27,022 nucleotides of DNA from Rhodospirillales bacterium (GTDB lineage Bacteria; Pseudomonadota; Alphaproteobacteria; Rhodospirillales; Defluviicoccaceae), in the NCBI GenBank assembly GCA_026125865.1, contig JAHCKI010000003.1, forward strand, positions 1 through 27,022, in the 5' to 3' direction. Position 1 is the stretch's first letter; each line of letters starts with the position of its first letter. Positions 8,241 to 15,195 of the stretch are shown here, piece by piece. The translations under genes were made by a program, and so were the position numbers. The notes under the pieces were generated by a model. That model did not search any database, was not told the DNA's origin, and was given only the letters and a program-made list of their open reading frames with translations.

Positions 8241-8648
8241 ATGAATTTGGCGCCGCGGAATTTCGAGGCAGTGACCAACCAAATGAGCGGGACTCAGTTG
8301 GCGAGCCTTACAGACATTCGCCCCGATACGGTCAGCCCCCATGACGACGATGCGCTCGAAATGCTGTTCGACACCTGGGCCGCTCAAGGTCAATTGTCCT
8401 CGTTGATCCGTGGCGCGGTTCAGTCCCGCAAACTTGCCGACGAGCATCGCCGCTCCGCTCAAGAACTCATTCGCGCGGCGCGATCCGCCCGTGAGCGTGG
8501 AAGCCTCGCGTCCTACAAAGACAAGCTGGTCGGCGCCCGGGATGCACGCCGCAAAGCTTACAGGTGCTACGTTTACGCGTGCCGCTGCGAAGACCGCGCC
8601 AATGCCCTCGCCGCCTCGTCGGGCTTCCGGCCAGCGCTGGGCCACTAA
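8241..8648 (+). CDS. Hypothetical 135-aa protein, unrecognised
   Basis: I do not recognise this protein. It has no signal peptide or membrane segment. The middle (about residues 50-105) is charged and probably alpha-helical, rich in Arg, Lys, Glu and Ala. A small cysteine cluster follows (C109, C114, C116). GGGGAAAG precedes the ATG at a suitable distance and the frame is clean, which supports a real gene. Its TAA stop overlaps the TAG stop of the convergent dehydrogenase gene by four bases (CTAA), so no terminator fits between them. Confidence 0.55.
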   Translation: MNLAPRNFEAVTNQMSGTQLASLTDIRPDTVSPHDDDALEMLFDTWAAQGQLSSLIRGAVQSRKLADEHRRSAQELIRAARSARERGSLASYKDKLVGARDARRKAYRCYVYACRCEDRANALAASSGFRPALGH

Positions 8649-9865
8649 CTCACTTCTCGATCCCGACCCAGCCGTCGCATCAGGATGTCGCCGATTTCGT
8701 CGTCGGTGAGCACGATCGGGTTGGTTTTCATGGAACTGCCGCGGCTCGCCGCGACGACGCGGGCGATGTCGTTCCCAGCCATACCGTAACCGTCGAGTAG
8801 AGGCAGCGGCAGCCGTTCCGTCCATGCCCGCAGCGTTTCCACCAAGATATGCAATCGCCGCTCCCGCCCACCTTTCGAGGACGGCGCCAGCAACGCGCCG
8901 ACCCGGGCGTACTTGTCGAGGACCGGATTGTCCGGCTCGCGGGCGAGAAGAGCGGTGATGTTGATGTCGGTCGCCTCGGCCACCAGCGTGCCGCAACAGA
9001 CTCCGTGGGGGATGGGAAAAAAGGCGCCGAGCGGTGACGCGAGACCATGCACCGAACCCAAGCCCGTTTGCGCCAGGCATACACCGGAGATCAGCGACGC
9101 ATAGGCCATGCGCGATCGCCCCGCCACCGATTCGAACAGGTCGCTGCCTTCCCAAGCGGCGAAGAACCCCTGGTGAAACGCCTCCAATCCCGACCAGGCC
9201 AGGGCCTCGGTCATCGGGTTCGCCTTGATCGAGACGTAGGACTCGAGAAGCTGCGTGAACGCGTCCATGCCGTTGGCCGCGAGAACCTCCTTGGGACAGG
9301 AAACGAGGAGCTCGGGATCGACGATCGCCACCCGGGCCACCAGTTCCTCGTCACGAAACGACTTCTTGAAACCGTCCGCCCCATGGCGGCTCAGCACGGC
9401 GTTTTTCGTCGCCTCGCTGCCGGTGCCGGCGGTTGTCGGTACCGCGATCAAGGGTACGGCCGGCCCCGCGTATGGCCGCTCGATACCGAGGCCTTCCAAA
9501 TGCTCCACCACAGAATAGCCATGGAGCAGCATGCCGGCGATGGCCTTGGCGGCGTCCAAGGCGCTGCCGCCGCCGATGCCGATCACCACATCGATCCCGC
9601 TCTCGCTGAACTCGGCGATCGCGTGATCGACGATTTCCGGCGTCGGCTCGCCCTCGATGGCGATGTCGAACCAAGCGATGCCTTGCTCGGACAGTCCGTC
9701 AAGCAACGTCTGCCAGCGCGCGGAAGACCGGAACGAACGGGCGCCGGTCACAATGAGCGCGCGCTCCCCATGGGCCCGTGCCTCATCCGGCACACCGGCG
9801 ACGGTTCCGGCGCCGAATACGATCCGCGGCAGGCGCGCGATACCGAAAGGCGCGATCGGAAGCAC
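8645..9865 (-). CDS. Iron-type (group III) alcohol dehydrogenase
   Basis: NAD(P)-dependent oxidoreductase of the Fe-ADH family, 406 aa, acting on an unknown alcohol or aldehyde in the cytoplasm. The nucleotide-binding motif GIGGGSALDAAKA lies at residues 96-108 and PTTAGTGSE at 143-151. Metal-site positions are D201, H273 (SVHG) and H287 (PHG). The position of the usual second ligand, four residues after the Asp (a His in FucO and YqhD), is Q205 here, within DAFTQLLESY. I associate this variant with a recognised subgroup of the family. The gene follows the ABM-domain gene by 3 bases, so the two are co-transcribed. Confidence 0.9.
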   Translation of the reverse strand: MLPIAPFGIARLPRIVFGAGTVAGVPDEARAHGERALIVTGARSFRSSARWQTLLDGLSEQGIAWFDIAIEGEPTPEIVDHAIAEFSESGIDVVIGIGGGSALDAAKAIAGMLLHGYSVVEHLEGLGIERPYAGPAVPLIAVPTTAGTGSEATKNAVLSRHGADGFKKSFRDEELVARVAIVDPELLVSCPKEVLAANGMDAFTQLLESYVSIKANPMTEALAWSGLEAFHQGFFAAWEGSDLFESVAGRSRMAYASLISGVCLAQTGLGSVHGLASPLGAFFPIPHGVCCGTLVAEATDINITALLAREPDNPVLDKYARVGALLAPSSKGGRERRLHILVETLRAWTERLPLPLLDGYGMAGNDIARVVAASRGSSMKTNPIVLTDDEIGDILMRRLGRDREVS

Positions 9866-9868
9866 CGG

Positions 9869-10165
9869 TCAATACCTTGGGAACAAGCAGGCGTACGGGT
9901 CGCCCTTGCGCGGCTCGGCCATCATGTCGGCGACGGTATCCCGCCATGTCAGGTAATGGGCCGTTTCCTTGTGGGCGGCGGCGTCCTCGGCCGAAATGTA
10001 GGCCTCATATAGGATGAATGCGGTCGGATCGTTGGTGTCCTGAAGGATGTCAAAACGACGGTTGCCGGGTTCGCGAACCGACCCCTCGTGATTCGCTTGT
10101 GTTGCCGCGATGAATTCGTCCACTCGATCCGACTTCACGGAGACCTTGACCAGAGTGACGTGCAT
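9869..10165 (-). CDS. ABM-domain protein (antibiotic biosynthesis monooxygenase / LsrG-like)
   Basis: Small ferredoxin-like-fold protein of 98 aa. It starts MHVTLVKVSVK and contains the FILYEAYISAEDAAAHKET region typical of ABM/LsrG-type proteins, which act as cofactor-free oxygenases or isomerases and usually dimerise. The ATG at 10165 is preceded by GGGGAGGAAAG, which decides the start. The gene sits just before the Fe-type dehydrogenase with a 3-base gap, suggesting a shared small-molecule detoxification or degradation step. The substrate is unknown. LsrG-like AI-2 degradation is only one possibility, and no lsr genes are present. Confidence 0.8.
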   Translation of the reverse strand: MHVTLVKVSVKSDRVDEFIAATQANHEGSVREPGNRRFDILQDTNDPTAFILYEAYISAEDAAAHKETAHYLTWRDTVADMMAEPRKGDPYACLFPRY

Positions 10166-10287
10166 GGCTTTCCTCCCCTGTTGCTGTTTCAATGAAGTTT
10201 GACGACTGCAAGCAGGGGACGTCAAGGTCCGGTGACGGTTGTAGCGTGGAAAACACGCATCGACGGTCGGCCGCGAGGATGGACATC
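10166..10287. promoter_or_regulatory. Divergent promoter region between the ABM gene and queA
   Basis: These 122 bases separate two divergent operons and must hold both promoters. I could not identify convincing -35/-10 pairs for either direction, nor a known operator or riboswitch. A preQ1 riboswitch was considered because of queA, but no such aptamer could be recognised by eye. Confidence 0.4.
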
Positions 10288-11325
10288 GTGAGAGTTGATG
10301 ATTTTGATTTTGTATTGCCGCCGGAGGCTATCGCTCAGCGCCCCATCGTACCGCGCGACGCGGCGCGCATGCTGGACGTGGAAGCGCAGCTCGTCGATCG
10401 CACCATCCGGGATCTGCCCTATCTGCTGCGGCCGGGAGACATTGTGGTGTTCAATGACACCCGCGTCATACCCGCCCGCCTGCGCGGGCGTCGCGGCGAT
10501 GTCCCCATCGAGATCACCCTGCTGAAGGCGCTCGGCGCCGATCGTTGGCTCGGATTGGCCAAGAAGGCGCGGCGGTTGCGGCCCGGCCATCGCATTGATT
10601 TCGCGGACGACTTCTCCGCCAAGGTCGAAACCAAGGGCGACGGCGGCGAGGTGACATTGGCGTTCAATCGCGCCGGTTCGTCGCTGATCCATGCTCTGGA
10701 AACGCACGGCGCCGCGCCGTTGCCTCCCTACATCAAGCGGGATGGTCTGCCGGACAGCCGCGACAACCAGGACTATCAGACCGTTTTTGCCCGCCGGCCG
10801 GGCGCCGTCGCTGCGCCGACCGCCGGCCTCCACTTCACCGACCGGCTGCTACAGGCCTTGGACACTCATGGTGTGCGCCGCGTCATGCTGACCTTGCACG
10901 TCGGAGCCGGCACCTTTCTCCCCGTCAAGTCCGAAAGCATAAACGGCCACGTCATGCACGCCGAGTGGGGGGAAATCGACGAGGACACGGCCGAAGCGAT
11001 CAACACCGCCAGAAAAGATGGCGGACAGGTTGTCGCCATCGGCACCACGGTCCTCCGCATGCTCGAAACGGCCGGCGACGCCAATGGCCGAATTACTCCC
11101 TTCGCCGGCGAAACCGCCATATTCATTACGCCCGGAACGCCGGTGCGTGCGGCGGACTGTCTGGTCACCAATTTTCACTTGCCGCGCTCCACACTTTTCA
11201 TGCTGGTCTGCGCGTTCTCCGGTACGGAGCGGATGAAACGGGCGTATGCTCACGCCATACGCTCCAACTACCGCTTCTACTCCTATGGCGATTGCTGCTT
11301 CCTGCATCGCGGCGAGGACTCATGA
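10288..11325 (+). CDS. queA: S-adenosylmethionine:tRNA ribosyltransferase-isomerase QueA
   Basis: Transfers and isomerises the ribosyl part of SAM onto preQ1-modified tRNA, giving epoxyqueuosine at position 34. The N-terminus VRVDDFDFVLPPEAIAQRP, the NDTRVIPARL motif, APTAGLHFT and HVGAGTF are characteristic QueA sequences, and the 345-aa length is normal. The frame is open from 10192 with an ATG at 10279. The GTG at 10288 fits the family start (MRVDxFDF) and has GAGGA at a normal distance. The ATGA overlap with tgt shows translational coupling of the two queuosine steps. Confidence 0.95.
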   Translation: MRVDDFDFVLPPEAIAQRPIVPRDAARMLDVEAQLVDRTIRDLPYLLRPGDIVVFNDTRVIPARLRGRRGDVPIEITLLKALGADRWLGLAKKARRLRPGHRIDFADDFSAKVETKGDGGEVTLAFNRAGSSLIHALETHGAAPLPPYIKRDGLPDSRDNQDYQTVFARRPGAVAAPTAGLHFTDRLLQALDTHGVRRVMLTLHVGAGTFLPVKSESINGHVMHAEWGEIDEDTAEAINTARKDGGQVVAIGTTVLRMLETAGDANGRITPFAGETAIFITPGTPVRAADCLVTNFHLPRSTLFMLVCAFSGTERMKRAYAHAIRSNYRFYSYGDCCFLHRGEDS

Positions 11326-12449
11326 CCGATTTCCGTTTCGATGTTTTGGCGAGGGATGGCGCCGCGCGCCGCGGCCTGCTCAAGACCGCCCATGGCACCG
11401 TGGATACGCCGGCGTTCATGCCGGTGGGCACCGCCGCCACGGTCAAGGCGATGACGCCGGAGATGGTGGCGGACGCCGGCGCGCAAATGATCCTGGCCAA
11501 TACCTATCATCTCATGTTGCGCCCAGGAGCGGACCGCATCGAACGCCTGGGCGGCCTGCATCGGTTCATGAACTGGCCGGGACCGATCCTCACCGACTCG
11601 GGCGGCTTCCAGGTCATGTCGCTGGCGAGCCTGCGCCGGATCAGCGAAGACGGCGTCCTGTTCCGCTCCCACATCGACGGCAGCCGCCACCACCTGACGC
11701 CCCGCACCGCTGTGGACATTCAGCGCAAACTGGACGCCGCCATCACCATGGTCCTGGACGAATGCACGCCATTCCCGTGCGAGGAAGGCGTGGCGGCGGA
11801 ATCCATGCGCCGGTCCATGCGTTGGGCCGAACGCTCCAAGGCGGCCTTCGTCACACGGCCGGGCTATGGTCTGTTCGGCATCGTTCAGGGCAGCATCTAC
11901 CCCGATCAGCGCATGGAGTCGGCGGCAACGCTGACGGCGATCGGCTTCGACGGCTACGCCATCGGCGGTCTTGCCGTGGGCGAAGGTCCGGAAACCACCA
12001 AGCGCATCACCGAAGCGACGACGCCCCATCTGCCCGCCGACAAGCCGCGCTACCTGATGGGCGTCGGCAAGCCGGACGACGTGGTGGCCGCGGTGCTGCG
12101 CGGCGTCGACATGTTCGACTGCGTGCTGCCGACCCGCTCCGGCCGCACCGGCCAAGCGTTTACCCGGCGCGGCCCCGTCAATATCGAAAACGCACGAAAC
12201 ATCGAAGACGACCGTCCCCTCGACAACCGGTGCCCCTGCCCCGCCTGCCGGTCCTACAGCCGGGCCTATCTGTGTCACCTGCACCGCAGCAAGGAGATCC
12301 TCGGCGCCATTCTGCTGACCGCCCACAACATCACCTACTACCAGCAGCTCATGGCCGGCTTGCGTCAGGCCATCGCCGCCGGTTCCGTCACCGCCTTCGC
12401 CGACGCCTTTTCGGAACAGTACACCGCCGGCGACATCGAGGCGGTTTGA
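11322..12449 (+). CDS. tgt: tRNA-guanine transglycosylase (bacterial TGT)
   Basis: Exchanges guanine 34 in GUN-anticodon tRNAs for preQ1, the step before QueA. The catalytic aspartates are visible: D92 in ILTDSGGFQVMS and D263 in GVDMFDCVLPTRSGR. The zinc site is C304, C306, C309 (CPCPAC) and H335. The length of 375 aa is typical. The start is the ATG of the ATGA overlap with queA. The rest of the queuosine pathway (queC, D, E, F, G) is not in the window. Confidence 0.96.
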   Translation: MTDFRFDVLARDGAARRGLLKTAHGTVDTPAFMPVGTAATVKAMTPEMVADAGAQMILANTYHLMLRPGADRIERLGGLHRFMNWPGPILTDSGGFQVMSLASLRRISEDGVLFRSHIDGSRHHLTPRTAVDIQRKLDAAITMVLDECTPFPCEEGVAAESMRRSMRWAERSKAAFVTRPGYGLFGIVQGSIYPDQRMESAATLTAIGFDGYAIGGLAVGEGPETTKRITEATTPHLPADKPRYLMGVGKPDDVVAAVLRGVDMFDCVLPTRSGRTGQAFTRRGPVNIENARNIEDDRPLDNRCPCPACRSYSRAYLCHLHRSKEILGAILLTAHNITYYQQLMAGLRQAIAAGSVTAFADAFSEQYTAGDIEAV

Positions 12450-12476
12450 CGACACTGGTTCCGGCGGACGTTTCTC

Positions 12477-12511
12477 CCTATCTGCCCTTTTGGGACAAAA
12501 AAACCGATAGG
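12477..12511 (+). repeat. Inverted repeat ahead of the secreted-protein gene
   Basis: CCTATC at 12477-12482 and GATAGG at 12506-12511 form 6-bp arms around a centre that itself contains CCCTTTTGGG and a run of seven A. It lies between the tgt stop and the next ATG at 12524. It could be an operator, a leader RNA fold or the remains of a tgt terminator. The loop is large (23 bases), so the RNA fold is uncertain. Confidence 0.3.
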
Positions 12512-12523
12512 AAGAGGCCGGAC

Positions 12524-13084
12524 ATGACAAAGGCACGGATCATCATCTTGGCCCTGGTTGCGGCACTGACAATCCCATTGCCGGCATTTAGCGCCGAACC
12601 CGCGGCGACGGACCAGGACGCAAAGACCGAGAAGAAGGCGCAGCCCGGCGATGACGACGAGACCATAGAAAAATTGCAGAACCGCGTAAAAACGCTGGAA
12701 GCGAAGGTCGCGACGTTGGAGGGCTTGGTATCCAAGCTCTCCAAGGGACGGCGGTTCGTCGGTCCGAAACAGGTGTGGGAGAGCGGCTCTACGCGCATCG
12801 AGCTGTCGCCCATGGGCGTGAGCATCAAGTCACCCAGCGGCGTCCTCATCGACAGCGGCGGCGGCATCGACGTCAAGAGCCGCGCCGGCATTACCGTCGC
12901 CGGCAACGGGACGCTCAATCTCAAGGGCTCGACCATACGCCTCAACAACGGCGGCCAGGGCGTGCTGCGCGGCCCGGTCAAGATCCGCAACACCTGCATC
13001 CCCAACCGCGCAACAGGCGCCTTCCACTGCGCCGACGGCATCGTGGAACCGGGCTCCCAAAGCCGATCGGTCTTCGTGGATTAG
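12524..13084 (+). CDS. Secreted small protein: coiled coil plus spike-like beta repeat
   Basis: No named family was recognised. Residues 1-24 form a Sec signal peptide (hydrophobic core IIILALVAALTIPL, cleavage after FSA). Residues about 46-73 make a short heptad-like coiled coil with Leu/Val spacing. From about 88 to 142 the sequence is an alternating hydrophobic/Gly-rich repeat (IELSPMGVSIKS, GVLIDSGGGIDVKS, GITVAGNGTLNLKG, STIRLN), resembling the beta-prism needle of VgrG or phage-spike tips. Two cysteines (C158, C169) near the C-terminus could form a disulfide. The coiled coil plus prism suggests a trimer in the periplasm or outside the cell. The gene begins 74 bases after tgt and could be read from the same transcript. 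It ends 8 bases from the convergent operon. Confidence 0.75.
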   Translation: MTKARIIILALVAALTIPLPAFSAEPAATDQDAKTEKKAQPGDDDETIEKLQNRVKTLEAKVATLEGLVSKLSKGRRFVGPKQVWESGSTRIELSPMGVSIKSPSGVLIDSGGGIDVKSRAGITVAGNGTLNLKGSTIRLNNGGQGVLRGPVKIRNTCIPNRATGAFHCADGIVEPGSQSRSVFVD

Positions 13085-13092
13085 GCTTCCCG

Positions 13093-15195
13093 TCAATGGC
13101 TTTCCCGCCACCAGGCGCCGGCGAAGGCGGCGAGGGCGAGGGCGAGGAGCAGTAGGGGCGGGATGACGGGGGCTTCGTTTTGGCCGGTGACGGTGAAATG
13201 GTCGTTGCGTCGCAGGCCGATCCAGTCGTCGCCGGCGGCGCGCCAGCCCGGCTTGACGCGCCGGATGTCGGGGATGCCGTTTGCCGCCCAGAACAGGCCG
13301 CCGCCCGATCCGTCGACGACCGGGCGAAGGCGCGCCTCGGTCGCCGTCAGGTCCGCGAACTCACCGTGGTTGACGCGGCCGCCCGCGGCGAGCGCGGTCC
13401 GGGTGCCGTCGTCGATGCGGTAGAGGCCGGCTTCCTCCGCCGGCACCTCGGCCCGGCCGATGCCGTCATCCCCCTGCTCCACCGGGACTCGCTTCTGAAC
13501 ACCCGAGGGTGTGGTCACCGTGACCTCGGTCGTGGCGTTGTTCAGGCTCCGGCGTTCGATGAGCAGTCGGTCGTCGTCGATCACAGCAGTCAGCCGTTCT
13601 TCCTCCAGCTCCGGCTCTTTCATCAGCCAATGGACGAGACGGCGGATCAGTTCGGCGTGTGGACCGCCGCCGCCGCGGGCCGCGTGCCCAGAGCCACACG
13701 TGACGTCAGTTGGGCGATCCGCCCTGCCCACACGATCCACGACCAACAGCGGGCTGCGCCGGCGCCGGCGAACAGCACCGCTCCCTGATCGGACACGGCT
13801 TCGATTTGGCGGAACCATTGTCCCCACGCGCGGGTCGTCATTGTCCGATTGCGTCGCCTTCGGCCGCGCCCATGGGCACTCCCCCGGCAGCGCCGATGTC
13901 ACGGGTGGCGGCGGCCGATCGCGGTGAGGGTGGGATCGACGATACGCCTGCTCGATGACACGGCCGGTGGGCGCCGCCGGCAACACTGTGCCCATGGGTG
14001 AATGAAACAGCTCATGGGGCCGGCGAACCGGGACCGACCGCGAGCAACGAGCGCCGCCCTTTTGCACATACGTGACCACCTCGCCCAGGTAGCGGAACGG
14101 CAGCACACCACGCAATAGGTAGCGGTCGAATATCACGAGGTCGAAATCGTACAGTCGCTCCTCGAACAGTTCCCGCACCGGAAAGGCGATCAGGGATAGC
14201 TCGTCAATGGTGGCGAGGTCTTGCTTGTCGGGGGACCTGAGAATGGTGAAATGGACGAGGTCGACGGCGGGATCGGATTTCAGCATGTTGCGCCAAATCC
14301 GCTCGCCCACATGGGGTTGGCCAGATACCAGCAACACGTTCAACCGGTCCCGCACCCCGTTGATGGCAACAAGCGCCCGGTTGTTGATGGCGGAGAGTTC
14401 CCCCGGCAGCGCCTCCGCTTCCAGTTCGAGAATGGTGGGACCGGCGTGCTGAAGCACGATGTCTTGGGTTTGCGGCTGGCCGACCCGAACCCGGTTCTTG
14501 GTCGTCTCGCGGCCATCGACGCGGACGTTGAGCATTGCCGCCGATGCCGTTCCGGCGACCTTCCCGTCCGAACGGCCATCAAGGATGCGATACTGAATAC
14601 GCGCGGTCGAGCCGACCAGGCCATAGGCGGGCGCACTGTCGACGACCAAGCGACGGTCCGTCTCGTCGGGCTTTCCGGTCAGCACCACATGCAGCGGCCC
14701 GTCCGATGGTGCCTCGCCACCGTCGGCGGGAACATCGTGGACCTGGCCATCGCTGATCACGATGGTGGCGGCCAGTCTTTCCTTGGTTTCGTCGGCCAAC
14801 GCCGTCTTGATGGCCTTGAACAGGTGGGTGCCGTCTTCGCCCCGGTTCCCATCGGCGTGGACGCGGACAGTGCGCGTCTCCACATCACCGAATCGCGAGA
14901 TTCCCTGTTCAAGGGACGTCACGATGGCTTCGATCTGTTGGGGACGATCACCGATGCGCTGGCTTGGCGATTCATCGACGAAAACGAGCGCCAGATCGGG
15001 TTGCGGCACCCTCCGTTCGCGCAGAACGCTGGGGTTCAAGATCGCCGTCACCAGTATCGCCAGCCCCAGCAATCGCAGCGTCCAACCGCGACCGCGACGA
15101 ATGATGAGCACGAGCAGTAGCAGGAGCGCCACCATCATGGCGACCGCGATCACCGGCCACGGCAGCAACGGGTTCAGGACGAGGTCGGCCGTCAC
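13093..15195 (-). CDS. Membrane protein with vWA-like domain (last gene of MoxR operon); disturbed reading frame in the middle
   Basis: This is the fourth gene of the MoxR operon. Two N-terminal membrane helices (about 14-32 and 38-55) are followed by a vWA-like domain with a DxSxS metal-site motif (DESPS, residues 74-78). Towards the end comes a glutamine-amidotransferase-like region (RYLGEVVTYVQKGG) and a C-terminal helix (PPLLLLALALAAFAGAWW). The GTG at 15195 overlaps the stop of the upstream gene (GTGA). Between about 13670 and 14055 the conserved family sequence appears to jump among all three minus-strand frames around ten times, although one frame stays open throughout. The printed 700-aa translation is therefore probably wrong across roughly 120 residues. 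Sequence error is the likeliest cause. Confidence 0.75.
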   Translation of the reverse strand: MTADLVLNPLLPWPVIAVAMMVALLLLLVLIIRRGRGWTLRLLGLAILVTAILNPSVLRERRVPQPDLALVFVDESPSQRIGDRPQQIEAIVTSLEQGISRFGDVETRTVRVHADGNRGEDGTHLFKAIKTALADETKERLAATIVISDGQVHDVPADGGEAPSDGPLHVVLTGKPDETDRRLVVDSAPAYGLVGSTARIQYRILDGRSDGKVAGTASAAMLNVRVDGRETTKNRVRVGQPQTQDIVLQHAGPTILELEAEALPGELSAINNRALVAINGVRDRLNVLLVSGQPHVGERIWRNMLKSDPAVDLVHFTILRSPDKQDLATIDELSLIAFPVRELFEERLYDFDLVIFDRYLLRGVLPFRYLGEVVTYVQKGGARCSRSVPVRRPHELFHSPMGTVLPAAPTGRVIEQAYRRSHPHRDRPPPPVTSALPGECPWARPKATQSDNDDPRVGTMVPPNRSRVRSGSGAVRRRRRSPLLVVDRVGRADRPTDVTCGSGHAARGGGGPHAELIRRLVHWLMKEPELEEERLTAVIDDDRLLIERRSLNNATTEVTVTTPSGVQKRVPVEQGDDGIGRAEVPAEEAGLYRIDDGTRTALAAGGRVNHGEFADLTATEARLRPVVDGSGGGLFWAANGIPDIRRVKPGWRAAGDDWIGLRRNDHFTVTGQNEAPVIPPLLLLALALAAFAGAWWRESH

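Noticed and set aside
8139..9155. 338-aa minus-strand ORF
   Set aside because: It overlaps the Fe-type dehydrogenase gene in another frame on the same strand and has the Arg/Ala/Gly-rich composition of a GC-rich shadow frame.
11246..12523. Long upstream extension of the secreted-protein frame
   Set aside because: It runs through tgt in the wrong frame, with His/Arg/Pro-rich shadow composition. The real start is the ATG at 12524 with its signal peptide.
12524..13084. Phage or type VI secretion spike (VgrG) gene
   Set aside because: Only the repeat style is similar. There are no baseplate, tube or other phage or T6SS genes nearby, and the protein has a Sec signal peptide, which those spikes do not use.
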